Shown: positions 54,569 to 63,645 of the stretch, in pieces | How positions within the stretch are numbered: the stretch's first letter is position 1 | How the letters are laid out: each line of letters starts with the position of its first letter | NCBI GenBank assembly: GCA_030145245.1 | Contig: JAQYWC010000046.1 | Location: 20,139 to 84,138, forward strand | Length of the DNA: 64,000 bases | Direction: 5' to 3' | From: Desulfobacterium sp. | GTDB lineage: Bacteria; Desulfobacterota; Desulfobacteria; Desulfobacterales; Desulfobacteraceae | Translations under genes and position numbers: made by a program | Notes under the pieces: generated by a model | Seen by the model: the letters and a program-made list of their open reading frames with translations, nothing else | Databases searched by the model: none | What the model was told of the DNA's origin: nothing

Positions 54569-54666
54569 GGATCCCGTGAAAACCAGCTTGATAATCAAAA
54601 TAACCGATGGTATAGCTGGGCAGACTAAAAAACCATAAAGGAAACGATATAAGAAATTGAGATCCA

Positions 54667-57474
54667 TTGGCCCCGTTGACACCTTTTTATAACAGCAGAC
54701 TGAAACCATGGTCCGCGCTCTTTGCAGGCCTGGTTCTGGCCATGATCTTTCTGTTTCCGGTCCGGGCCCGGGCCCAGACAGTTCCCCGCCCCCTTGTCAT
54801 TGCCTGCGACAGCAACTTCATGCCCTATACCATGCTCAACTCCGAAGGAAAGCCCGCAGGCATGTTCATCGACCTGTGGCGTCTCTGGGCAAAAAAGAAC
54901 AAGGTCTTGATCCGCTTCAGCTTTTCAGACTGGAACACCAGCATCCAGGAGGTCAGAAACGGCAAGGCCGATATCCACTCAGGCCTGTTTGAGAACAAGA
55001 TCCGGAACGAGTTCATGATCTTTTCAAAACCCTTTTATGAATCCTCGTCATCCATCTTTTACGCCAAAACCGATATCCCCATCCCATCCATGAACGAGCT
55101 CACGGGAAAGACCGTGGGGGCCATTGCAGGAAGCGACGCGGCAAACCGCCTTCGCTCCGACCACCCCGGTATCCGGGTGAGGGAGTACGGAGAGTATCCA
55201 CCCCTGATCACCGACGTCCTCAAGGGGAACCTTGCTGCCGCGGCCGACGAATCCCTGGGGTTTCTCACCATGCTGGGCCGCCTCGGCCATTCGGGTGAAT
55301 TCAATCTCCTGGTTCCGCCACTCTACAGGAAACCCATGGTGGCCGGGGTGGCAAAGGGACGGCAGGATCTTGCGGAGCTGATCGAAAAGGGGTTCAGTGC
55401 GATCTCCTACCAGGAGTTAGCGGAGATCGAATCCCAATGGATCCACACCACCGGTGACCACCATTTCACGCCGGCCCTGGCAAAAATGAAACTGACCGAT
55501 GCAGAAAAACGCTGGCTCAAAAAAAAGCATGTCATCCGGGTGGGGGTCAACGCCAAGGCCCCGCCATTGGAGTTTATCGACGGGAACGGCGTCTATTCGG
55601 GCATCGCCTCGAACTACCTGGATCTGCTGGGCAAACATCTGGGCCTTGAGCTAAGCATTGTTACCGGAAAATCCTGGTCCCAGATGGTCGCCATGGGGGA
55701 ACAGGGAAAAATCGACCTCTACCCCTGCGTGGCCATCACCCCGAAGGTTCAGTCCACCATGGCCTTTACCAGGCCCTACCTCCAGTTTCCCATCGTGATC
55801 ATCACCCGGTCCAAAAACGCCTACGTCGGCGGCCTGTTCGACCTGCACGGACACCGGGTGGCCGTTACCCGGGAGTATTCGGCAAACCAGTTCTTAAAAA
55901 ACGACCACAGGGAGATCGACCTTACACTTGTGGACCACCCCCTGGAGGGTCTCAAGGCGGTCAGTTCCGGCGACACCTACGCCTTTATCGGCAATCTTGC
56001 CACCATCACCTACCTGATCAGCAAGCATGGCCTGCTGAACCTCAAGGTGGCCGCATCCACGTCCTACGACTGCAAAGTCGCCTTTGCTGTCACCAATCGC
56101 TGGCCCGAGCTTAAAAGCCTGCTCAACAAAGGGCTTACCACCATCACCCCTTTGGAGAAAAACGCCATTTCCCAACGCTGGCTTTCCCTGAAGTTCGAAC
56201 ACGGCATCAACAAGGCCCTGTTTCTCAGATCACTGGTACAGATCGGCGGCATTGCCCTCCTCCTGGTGCTGGCGGTCCTTTTCTGGAACCTCCAGATAAA
56301 ACGGCGGGAGGAGCGGTTCAGGGGATTGATCGAACACGGCATGGACATCACCCAGGCATTCACCCCAGACGGCACCATTGTCTACCAGAGCCCTTCCCAC
56401 ATGGCGCTGCTTGGCTACAAGGAGAGCGAACTGATGGGGCAAAAGATCCACGGGCTGTTCCATCCCGACGACCTTGAGCTGTGGCACCAGACCCTGGAGA
56501 GGCTTCTGGGAAGCCCCTCGGTCCTCTCCATGGTACTCCGCCTGCGTCACAAAAAGGGCCACCACCTCTTTTTTGAATTCAACTGCATCAACATGACCGG
56601 CAAAAAGGCATTAAAGGCCATCGTAATCAATGCCAGGGACGTCACAGACCGTATCAGGGCGGAGAAGGAGCTGAAACAGGCCCACCTGGACCTGGAGCAC
56701 CGGGTCCAGCAGAGAACCCTTGAACTGACCTCCATGAATGTCCAGCTCCACCAGGAGGTCGAAGACCATATGCAGGCAAAACAGCAGATACTCACCTACC
56801 AGAATTCCCTCAGATCCCTTGCCTCGGAGCTTGTCCTCACAGAGGAGCGGGCAAGGCGGAAAATTGCAGTGGATCTCCACGACCGGGTATCCCAGGCCCT
56901 GGCCCTTTGTAAGATCAAGCTTGGCCTGGCAAAGAAGCATGTCACAGATTCCCTTGCCAGGGGACTGCTTGACCAGGCCCTGGACCTGTGCAGGCAATCC
57001 CTTGAAGATACCCGGACCCTGACCTTTGAGCTCAGTCCCCCGACCCTGTACGAACTTGGCCTTGAAGCGGCCCTGGACGAACTTGTGGAGACAACCCAGA
57101 CCGAATACGCCATCCAGGGGATTTTTGTGGATGACGAAACCGAAAAAGCACTGGCCAAAGACCAGAAGGTCACCCTCTACCGGGCCTGTTCCGAACTGAT
57201 CATGAACGTGGTCAAGCACGCCCGGGCCACCAGAATCACCGTGGCCATCCGGCTGAAAGGAGACCTTGTCCAGCTGGAAGTTGCGGACAACGGGGTGGGT
57301 TTCGATGCCGGCATGCTCCAGGAAAACAGCCCGGCAACAAAAAGCTTTGGTCTGTTAAGCATCCGGGAGCGGATCGGCTGCCTTAACGGCAATGTCACGA
57401 TCCAATCCAACAGGGAATGCGGCACCCGGGTCACCCTTACCATTCCCCGGGTCAGTGCCCCTGGGACGGATTAA
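54667..57474 (+). CDS. Membrane sensor kinase with two periplasmic solute-binding domains (NarX-type)
   Basis: A 935-residue kinase. A signal/TM segment at about 17-35 precedes two SBP_bac_3 domains in tandem (about 40-255 and 280-500), the fold of amino-acid-binding proteins. Then a TM (about 518-540), a PAS domain (about 550-660), a coiled linker, and a HisKA_3/HATPase module whose phospho-His is in RRKIAVDLHDRVSQAL, with ATP motifs DNGVGF and GLLSIRERI. The start is TTG 54667; no ATG is available upstream. Partner is the NarL-type regulator 85 bases downstream; together they precede a TRAP transporter operon. Confidence 0.88.
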   Translation: MAPLTPFYNSRLKPWSALFAGLVLAMIFLFPVRARAQTVPRPLVIACDSNFMPYTMLNSEGKPAGMFIDLWRLWAKKNKVLIRFSFSDWNTSIQEVRNGKADIHSGLFENKIRNEFMIFSKPFYESSSSIFYAKTDIPIPSMNELTGKTVGAIAGSDAANRLRSDHPGIRVREYGEYPPLITDVLKGNLAAAADESLGFLTMLGRLGHSGEFNLLVPPLYRKPMVAGVAKGRQDLAELIEKGFSAISYQELAEIESQWIHTTGDHHFTPALAKMKLTDAEKRWLKKKHVIRVGVNAKAPPLEFIDGNGVYSGIASNYLDLLGKHLGLELSIVTGKSWSQMVAMGEQGKIDLYPCVAITPKVQSTMAFTRPYLQFPIVIITRSKNAYVGGLFDLHGHRVAVTREYSANQFLKNDHREIDLTLVDHPLEGLKAVSSGDTYAFIGNLATITYLISKHGLLNLKVAASTSYDCKVAFAVTNRWPELKSLLNKGLTTITPLEKNAISQRWLSLKFEHGINKALFLRSLVQIGGIALLLVLAVLFWNLQIKRREERFRGLIEHGMDITQAFTPDGTIVYQSPSHMALLGYKESELMGQKIHGLFHPDDLELWHQTLERLLGSPSVLSMVLRLRHKKGHHLFFEFNCINMTGKKALKAIVINARDVTDRIRAEKELKQAHLDLEHRVQQRTLELTSMNVQLHQEVEDHMQAKQQILTYQNSLRSLASELVLTEERARRKIAVDLHDRVSQALALCKIKLGLAKKHVTDSLARGLLDQALDLCRQSLEDTRTLTFELSPPTLYELGLEAALDELVETTQTEYAIQGIFVDDETEKALAKDQKVTLYRACSELIMNVVKHARATRITVAIRLKGDLVQLEVADNGVGFDAGMLQENSPATKSFGLLSIRERIGCLNGNVTIQSNRECGTRVTLTIPRVSAPGTD

Positions 57475-57559
57475 CAACGATTCAAAGCTTTTCATAACCC
57501 TCTGCCTGTGGTAGGACGATACCTTTGGCCGCAATAAGACAACAGGATTAGGACAGGCA

Positions 57560-58210
57560 ATGAAATCAAGACTCATACTGGTTGACGATCACAATCTTTT
57601 TCGGGAGGGGCTGAAATCCCTGCTAAAAGATGACCTCCGCATCACCATCGTGGGCGAAGCAAGAAACGGCAGGGAGGCGGTGAAGCTCTGCCAGGAAGAA
57701 AAGCCGGACCTTGTGATCATCGATATTGCCATGCCCGAACTGAACGGCATCGAAGCCACCCGGCAGATTCTTGCCCACACGCCGGCAACCAAGGTGATCG
57801 CCCTCTCCATGCACTCCAGCAAACGCTTCATCCTGGACATGCTCAAGGCCGGCGCCTCAGGATACCTGCTGAAGGACTGCGCCATGGAAGAGCTGGACAT
57901 GGCCATCACGGCAGTCCGTGACAACAAGATGTTCCTGAGCCCATCCATTGCCGGGACCGTTGTCAGAGGCATGGTCAACGGTGGAGAGATCCATGCTGCC
58001 GAAACCAAAAAACTCACCTCCAGGGAGACCGAGGTGCTACAGCTGCTGACCGAGGGCAAAAGCTCAAGGGAAACGGCCGACCGCTTGAACGTCAGCGTCA
58101 AGACCGTCCAGACCCACCGCCGGAACATCATGGAGAAGCTGGGGCTCCACCACATCACAGACCTTACCAAGTACGCCATCCAACAGGGCCTCATCAGCCC
58201 GGACATTTAG
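57560..58210 (+). CDS. NarL/FixJ-type response regulator
   Basis: A 216-residue regulator: receiver (acidic pair in LVDDHN, phospho-Asp in LVIIDIAMPELNG, Lys in YLLKDCAM) and LuxR-type HTH (LTSRETEVLQLLTEGKSSRE, VSVKTVQTHRRNIMEKLGL). It is the cognate partner of the two-SBP kinase and probably activates the TRAP operon 300 bases downstream. Confidence 0.93.
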   Translation: MKSRLILVDDHNLFREGLKSLLKDDLRITIVGEARNGREAVKLCQEEKPDLVIIDIAMPELNGIEATRQILAHTPATKVIALSMHSSKRFILDMLKAGASGYLLKDCAMEELDMAITAVRDNKMFLSPSIAGTVVRGMVNGGEIHAAETKKLTSRETEVLQLLTEGKSSRETADRLNVSVKTVQTHRRNIMEKLGLHHITDLTKYAIQQGLISPDI

Positions 58211-58218
58211 CTTCTCAG

Positions 58219-58255
58219 CTCTGATTTTCGTATTATTCTGACAAGAGAATCAGAG
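58219..58255 (+). terminator. Hairpin after the NarL-type regulator
   Basis: CTCTGATTTTC (58219-58229) pairs with GAGAATCAGAG (58245-58255), 11 bp with one G-T pair. It lies 8 bases after the stop. The remaining leader to 58510 holds the TRAP operon promoter, which I could not identify. Confidence 0.5.
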
Positions 58256-58510
58256 AACCTCTTTGGTTACGGCTTGTCCAGGTCAGATAGGTATTAGACA
58301 AATCTAAGACTTTGAACCCGCCCCAATACCCTGTTGTGCTGATTTACATTTTCCCACCCCCAGTCTATCTATATAAAAACACTACAGTTTTTTAAGTTCG
58401 ACACAGAGACGTACCGTACCCTGACCGGCTTTTTGAACCGGGAATTGTCCTGCGCCCATGGTCCAAAAAGACGGAATTTTTTTAATCTTTAATTGAAGTA
58501 AGGAGAAAGA

Positions 58511-59563
58511 ATGATTCCATCGATTGTTAAACGATCCAAAAGTCTGGCAAAAAGCCTCCTGGCCCTGACCCTCCTGGTGCCGGTGCTTGGATCCCCTGCA
58601 ACTGCCAAGACATCGGTGAAAATGTGTTACAACGGCCCGCCAAATGTCGAAACCAACGCCGTCCACACCTATGCGGTTAACTTCAAAAAACTCGTGGAGA
58701 GCGAAACCCAGGGCGAAATGGAGATCATCCTTTATCCCAACAGCCAGCTTGGCAACGAAGAGCAGCGCATGGAGCAGACCATGTCCATGCCCTACTTCAA
58801 CGTGGCCTCCTACGGTGGCGTCGCCCCGGTCTTCCCGGAGATGTTTGCAGCCAACATCCCCTTCATGTTTAACAACTACAAGGCAGCCCACCACTTTTTT
58901 GACAAGAGCGAATTCTGGGCAAAGGCAAAAAAAGAGTTTCGCAACCGCACCGGAACCGTGCTCCTCGAGGCTGTTGAAGAGGGAGGCTTTCTCGCCTTTA
59001 CCAACTCCAAGAGAGAGATCCATTCCCCGGCAGACTTCAAGGGCCTGAAATTCCGGGCCATGGACGAAAGCCAGGTCGCCCTGTACAAGGCATTCAACGC
59101 AAGCTCAACCCCCATTCCCTGGACCGAGGTCTACATGGCCCTCAAGACCGGCGTTGCCGACGGCCAGATGAATCCGCCCATGTACATCATGATCGGAAGC
59201 CTCCAGGAGGTCCAGAAGCACATGACCATGGCCAACATCCAGTACTCTGATCAGTTCCTCCTGACCAACGGCGACTTCATGGACAGCCTCTCCCCGAAAC
59301 TGCAGGCAGCCGTCAAAAACGCAGCCCACGAAGCAAATGTTCTCAACCGAAGTGAGGTGGAAAAACAGGTTTCAACAAGGGTGGATTTCATCCGGAACAG
59401 CGGTGTCAAGGTGATCTATCCCACGCCTGAAAACATGCATCAGTTCCAGACCATCGGCCAGCCCTCATATATTGAGTGGATGGAGAAAAAGATCGACCGG
59501 TCCTGGATCGACCTTGCACTCAAGGATGCCGAAAAAGCAAACAACATGGCTTCTGCAAAATGA
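58511..59563 (+). CDS. dctP: TRAP transporter substrate-binding protein DctP-like
   Basis: A 350-residue exported protein with a clear signal peptide (SLAKSLLALTLLVPVLGSPA). The mature part is a TRAP-T P-subunit: NSQLGNEEQRMEQTMSM near residue 80 and the conserved Arg that binds the substrate carboxylate in FKGLKFRAMDES. AGGAG lies 6 bases before the ATG. Substrate is a carboxylate, not identified by sequence. Its stop overlaps the next gene (ATGA). Confidence 0.9.
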   Translation: MIPSIVKRSKSLAKSLLALTLLVPVLGSPATAKTSVKMCYNGPPNVETNAVHTYAVNFKKLVESETQGEMEIILYPNSQLGNEEQRMEQTMSMPYFNVASYGGVAPVFPEMFAANIPFMFNNYKAAHHFFDKSEFWAKAKKEFRNRTGTVLLEAVEEGGFLAFTNSKREIHSPADFKGLKFRAMDESQVALYKAFNASSTPIPWTEVYMALKTGVADGQMNPPMYIMIGSLQEVQKHMTMANIQYSDQFLLTNGDFMDSLSPKLQAAVKNAAHEANVLNRSEVEKQVSTRVDFIRNSGVKVIYPTPENMHQFQTIGQPSYIEWMEKKIDRSWIDLALKDAEKANNMASAK

Positions 59564-60090
59564 AACACTCAAAGGATTTGACCGGTTTCGCAGCCTTTTG
59601 CGATGGCTTATCCTTGACAATAGCGCGCGTCAGCACCTGGTGTGCCGGCGCGTTGCTGGTTGTCAATGTCACGGATATGCTCTTTGGCGTAGCTTCAAGA
59701 TACCTGTTTCAGAATTCCCCGGTGTGGACGGAAGAACTGGCCAGGTACACCCTTGTCTGGATGGTCCTGATAGCGGCAAACCCGGCCCTGAGGTACGGCG
59801 AGCATATGAAGATAGACATGCTGCTCCGCTTTTTTCCGGACCCGGTGAACATTGCCTTAAAATGGATACGCAGATTTGTCTTTGTTTTTATTACGGGATT
59901 CATGACTTACTGGGGAGTGATCTACTCACTTAAAATAGCCAACTTTACCACCATGGGACTGGGCATTTCCAAGTCCATCCCCATGGCAGCCATCCCCGTG
60001 GGAATGGGGCTTCTGCTGATTCAGTATGTTCTGATGCAGTGTGTCCCCGAGACCAGCGAACAGGGGAAAAGAAACCCTTCACACCCATAG
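59560..60090 (+). CDS. dctQ: TRAP transporter small membrane subunit DctQ-like
   Basis: A 176-residue, four-TM protein starting at ATG 59560, which overlaps the DctP stop. Motif SRYLFQNSPVWTEELARYTLVW is typical of the Q subunit. It joins the P and M subunits of the transporter. Followed after 12 bases by the M subunit. Confidence 0.9.
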   Translation: MKHSKDLTGFAAFCDGLSLTIARVSTWCAGALLVVNVTDMLFGVASRYLFQNSPVWTEELARYTLVWMVLIAANPALRYGEHMKIDMLLRFFPDPVNIALKWIRRFVFVFITGFMTYWGVIYSLKIANFTTMGLGISKSIPMAAIPVGMGLLLIQYVLMQCVPETSEQGKRNPSHP

Positions 60091-60102
60091 ACCGGAGAAG
60101 CC

Positions 60103-61386
60103 ATGACTCTCATAATGATAATCGTTTTTTTCACCCTCATGCTCATTGGTGTCCCTTTGTTTGCGACACTCCTGTGCGCGGCGTTTGCCGGATTTGTCTA
60201 CCTGGGTGAGTACTCCATGTTCCGCATAATGGTCCAGCAGTTCTTTGGCGGCCTGGACGTGTTCTCCCTCATGGCGATCCCGTTTTTCATCCTGGCCGGA
60301 AGCCTCATGAACCAGGCCGGCCTCACCGACCGGCTGCTGCTTCTGGCCCGGGCCCTGGTGGGCCACCTCAAGGGCGGACTCGGGTATGTCAACATCGTTG
60401 CCAGTATCATCTTTGCAGGAGTTAACGGATCTGCGGCAGCCGACACCTCAGCCCTGGGATCGATCCTGATTCCCGCCATGGAAAAGGAGGGATATTCAAA
60501 GTCCTATGCAGCAGGACTGACCGCCGGCAGCTCCCTGATCGGCCCGATCATTCCGCCGAGTATCTTCATGATCCTCTACGGCACCATGACCAACACCTCC
60601 ATCGGCGGCCTGTTCGTCGCAGGCATCATCCCGGGCCTGATCCTCGGCACCGCCTTCATGGTGATGAACTTTTTCTATTCCATCAAGCACGATTTCCCGG
60701 TTGCGGAAACACATTTTTCCATGGCAAACCTCTGGCAGGCGATCCGCACTTCCGCTGTCGCCATCATCGCCCCTGTGATCATCATCGGCGGCATTGTCCT
60801 GGGAGTGATGACCCCGACGGAATCAGGCGCCGTGGCAGTGGCCTACGTGATTATCACGGGATTCCTCTGGACCCGGGAGCTCACCTTCAAATCCCTGACA
60901 GCGGCCGTATTAGAGACCACCCGCCTCACCAGCGTCATCTTCATCATCATGGGGGCCGCCACCATCATCGGCTGGCTTCTCACCTATGAGCGGGTCCCCC
61001 AGCAGTTTGCCGAATTAGTCATGCAATTTGCCCACAACAAGCTCATCGTACTGCTGATCCTCAGCTCCATAACCTTTATCATCGGCATGTTCATGGAGGA
61101 GGTTGCCACCCTGGTCCTGCTGACCCCGGTGTTCGCCCCCATTGCCCTGGCCACCGGCATCGATCCCCTGCACTTCGGCATCATCATCACCCTGAACATC
61201 ACCATCGCCCTGATCACCCCTCCCATGGGCGCCTGCGTCTACATCGCCTGCGCCGTTGGAAACGTGAAGCTAGGCGACATGTTCAAGCACATCTGGCCCT
61301 TTGTCATGGTGGCCATGGCAGTGCTCTTTCTCCTCATTGTTTGTGCCCCATTGACTACCTTTCTTCCCAAGATGTGCGGATTTTAA
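60103..61386 (+). CDS. dctM: TRAP transporter large membrane subunit DctM-like
   Basis: A 427-residue, 12-TM secondary carrier, the ion-coupled channel of the TRAP system. Typical stretches: AIPFFILAGSLMNQAGLTDR, GSSLIGPIIPPSIFMILYG, and GVMTPTESGAVAVAY. Complete length. It is followed after 11 bases by the dipeptidase gene, so that gene probably belongs to the operon. Confidence 0.93.
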   Translation: MTLIMIIVFFTLMLIGVPLFATLLCAAFAGFVYLGEYSMFRIMVQQFFGGLDVFSLMAIPFFILAGSLMNQAGLTDRLLLLARALVGHLKGGLGYVNIVASIIFAGVNGSAAADTSALGSILIPAMEKEGYSKSYAAGLTAGSSLIGPIIPPSIFMILYGTMTNTSIGGLFVAGIIPGLILGTAFMVMNFFYSIKHDFPVAETHFSMANLWQAIRTSAVAIIAPVIIIGGIVLGVMTPTESGAVAVAYVIITGFLWTRELTFKSLTAAVLETTRLTSVIFIIMGAATIIGWLLTYERVPQQFAELVMQFAHNKLIVLLILSSITFIIGMFMEEVATLVLLTPVFAPIALATGIDPLHFGIIITLNITIALITPPMGACVYIACAVGNVKLGDMFKHIWPFVMVAMAVLFLLIVCAPLTTFLPKMCGF

Positions 61387-61397
61387 GAAGGAAACAC

Positions 61398-62159
61398 ATG
61401 ATAACCGACCCCAAAGACCATTACACCAAGATGCCCATCCCAAGCTTGAAATCCCTTGACTGGGACCAGGTAAGCCTGAAAAACGTAAACGAATCCGGCG
61501 AAGAGCTGGTGTCTGCCAGCCTGATCCCGGAACGAATCCTGGTACGGCCCGAGTACTTTTTCCAGGGCATCCCCCAGGCCCTTCCCGAATGCTATGCCAG
61601 GAAAAGCGTTGTCAGCAGGCTGGTCAACGCATCCCTCAAGCTTCCCAGGGGATATAAGCTGGTCATCCTGGACTCCTGGAGACCCTTTGCCCTGCAACAG
61701 TCCCTGTTTGACACCTTCATCAAAGAGCTGAAGGAACAGCACCCAAAGAAAACCGACCCTGAAATAGAAACCATGGCAACGGCCTTCGTGGCAAGGCCCA
61801 GCACCTCCGGCAACAGTCCCTCCCCCCACCTGACCGGAGGGGCCGTTGACCTGACCCTGGCCGACGACAAAGGCATTCTCCTGGACATGGGAACCGAGTT
61901 TGACGCCACCAGTCCCCAATCCCACACCCGCCATTTTGAAGAAAAACTGGAACAGGGAGAACCCCTTTCACCAGACGAACAGCTCCAGGCCCAAAACCGC
62001 CGGCTTCTTTTCCATGTTATGGCGGAAACAGGATTCACCAACTACCCCAACGAATGGTGGCATTTTGATTACGGCAACCAGAACTGGGCCTTCATGAACC
62101 AGGAAGAGAACGGTTCTGCCATCTACGGCCCCATCCATCGTAAATGCCGGTGGAGCTGA
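61398..62159 (+). CDS. D-Ala-D-Ala dipeptidase (VanX/DdpX-like, M15D)
   Basis: A 253-residue zinc peptidase. The zinc site is SPHLTGGAVDLTL (His and Asp) and EWWHFDYGNQNW (Glu catalytic, His ligand), as in VanX and DdpX, and the upstream substrate Arg lies in VILDSWRPFALQ. No signal peptide, so it works in the cytoplasm. The start is ATG 61398, 6 bases after GAAGGA. It sits in the TRAP operon, which suggests use of imported D-Ala-D-Ala or a related dipeptide as carbon and nitrogen source, as DdpX does. No VanA/VanH genes are present, so vancomycin resistance is not indicated. Confidence 0.87.
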   Translation: MITDPKDHYTKMPIPSLKSLDWDQVSLKNVNESGEELVSASLIPERILVRPEYFFQGIPQALPECYARKSVVSRLVNASLKLPRGYKLVILDSWRPFALQQSLFDTFIKELKEQHPKKTDPEIETMATAFVARPSTSGNSPSPHLTGGAVDLTLADDKGILLDMGTEFDATSPQSHTRHFEEKLEQGEPLSPDEQLQAQNRRLLFHVMAETGFTNYPNEWWHFDYGNQNWAFMNQEENGSAIYGPIHRKCRWS

Positions 62160-62169
62160 TCCAAGAGCA

Positions 62170-62217
62170 AGGTGGTCTGCCAGGCCGTTGACAACGTCTT
62201 CGGCATGGTAGACCACC
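62170..62217. terminator. Hairpin after the dipeptidase gene
   Basis: GGTGGTCTGCCA and TGGTAGACCACC pair with one mismatch (about 62170-62217). It is 11 bases after the dipeptidase stop, between convergent genes. No T tract. No gene seen in 62218-62358. Confidence 0.5.
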
Positions 62218-62358
62218 CCCTTGGAATGGATTCGTACTACCTCAACACCCAAGGGTCATCATCAACTTCTTCAATGCTTTTGCTAACCAATGAAAGGCTG
62301 GGAGAGAGTTAATAATAGGATAATAATACTTAACTCCAAGTGATTACCTGAAGCGCAT

Positions 62359-63645
62359 TTAATGACAATCCGTCTCTTTGATATAGGATAGAAAAACCGC
62401 CCATCCACTACGGCACATTACTACACCGGTAAGGGCACCGGCCAGTGCTCCAAAGACATCTGTAATATCCGCGTATCGTCCAGCAATCCATTGTTGAGAA
62501 TATTCCAAAGGAAAACAGATGACAAAAGCAATAAAAAGTGATTTTAAATAAGCTGGTCTCTCTTTACTGAAATACTGAAGTATGAATCCCATTGGGAAAT
62601 AAATCAGCATAGATTCTATAAAATTAGAAAGGGCAACAAACGTGGTTATTTCGTAATATGGCAAAAAGGGAACCCAGTTCATCGTTCTCTCCTGCATAAC
62701 GAATTGAAATGGACTCAATGAAAAAATAATCGCCGATATACTTGTGGCAAAAACGATGATGACTGACCATAACCTGTCATTAAACAAAAATGGCCAATAG
62801 CCGATAAACAACCCTCCACACAAGCTGCCACCCATAATGACTAAGATATCCTGCGCAGTGGGCATACGCGAGCTGACGATTATCTGGCAACTTTCCAGGA
62901 AAATACCAGCAGCACAGCTGATAAGGATTCCCTTTAGAATCGTATTTTTCCAACCCCATTCCCATAAACAGAGCGACCACAACAGGCCGAACAGGAAAAA
63001 CCGCATAAAATAAATCCCCTCATCGCGAAGAATACTATCGAATCTAAGTGGATTTATAATAATTGATCTTATTTTTGCCCATACGGATCCAACATCCAAA
63101 GTAAAATCAAAGGGATGCAAAGCACCCAAAACAACAAGAACACAGCAAATGACAAGTGGATAAATAAAGCGGATATGGTGATACTGCTTTACACTTGGTC
63201 GTCGAAAAAAAGACTCAAACAAACCAATCAAGTTTGAACCTGCAAACGCCCCGGCAAAAGAGCCAACTGAATTGGTAACAATATCCGACATGGATGTTGT
63301 CCGATCGGAAAAGAACAATTGAAGAGTTTCAACTACAGCACTTAACAGGAAACCCAGTAATGTGACAACAAAAATGGCAGTCCTGCCTTTTCGTCCTGTA
63401 GAAAAGAACCCTAAAAATCCAAAAGGCAGGAACAAAAGAATATTCTGAACAATGTCCGGTATTGAAGCCCGGCTGCCATCCGGATCGACAAAAGGAGTCC
63501 AGGAAATTTGAGAGAAATTTTGAGATAAAACCTGGATATCAATACAAAAATTAAAAGGAATAGTGGTTCCGTAAATGATAAAAAGCGTATAAATTAACCA
63601 AAGGGCTGTGGAAATATTAATTTGTCTCGGGTTGTAATAAGACAA
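62359..63645 (-). CDS. VanZ-like membrane protein with three repeats
   Basis: A 428-residue protein with about twelve TM segments. Three copies of a VanZ-like pattern (Glu, x2, Gln, then an Asp-Ile/Val turn and a Gly-rich helix) are visible: ETLQLFFSDRTTSMSDIVTN, ESCQIIVSSRMPTAQDILVI and EYSQQWIAGRYADITDVFGA. VanZ proteins have one copy. Role unknown; VanZ gives low-level teicoplanin resistance, and many homologues have no link to antibiotics. It starts at TTG 63645 with GGAGG upstream. Stand-alone on the minus strand; codon usage looks more AT-rich than neighbours, a hint of transfer. Confidence 0.75.
   Translation of the reverse strand: MSYYNPRQINISTALWLIYTLFIIYGTTIPFNFCIDIQVLSQNFSQISWTPFVDPDGSRASIPDIVQNILLFLPFGFLGFFSTGRKGRTAIFVVTLLGFLLSAVVETLQLFFSDRTTSMSDIVTNSVGSFAGAFAGSNLIGLFESFFRRPSVKQYHHIRFIYPLVICCVLVVLGALHPFDFTLDVGSVWAKIRSIIINPLRFDSILRDEGIYFMRFFLFGLLWSLCLWEWGWKNTILKGILISCAAGIFLESCQIIVSSRMPTAQDILVIMGGSLCGGLFIGYWPFLFNDRLWSVIIVFATSISAIIFSLSPFQFVMQERTMNWVPFLPYYEITTFVALSNFIESMLIYFPMGFILQYFSKERPAYLKSLFIAFVICFPLEYSQQWIAGRYADITDVFGALAGALTGVVMCRSGWAVFLSYIKETDCH

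Noticed and set aside
61398..63645. A vancomycin-resistance cluster (VanX plus VanZ)
   Set aside because: There is no D-Ala-D-Lac ligase, no VanH and no VanRS pair. The dipeptidase belongs to a TRAP operon, and the VanZ-like gene is convergent with it.
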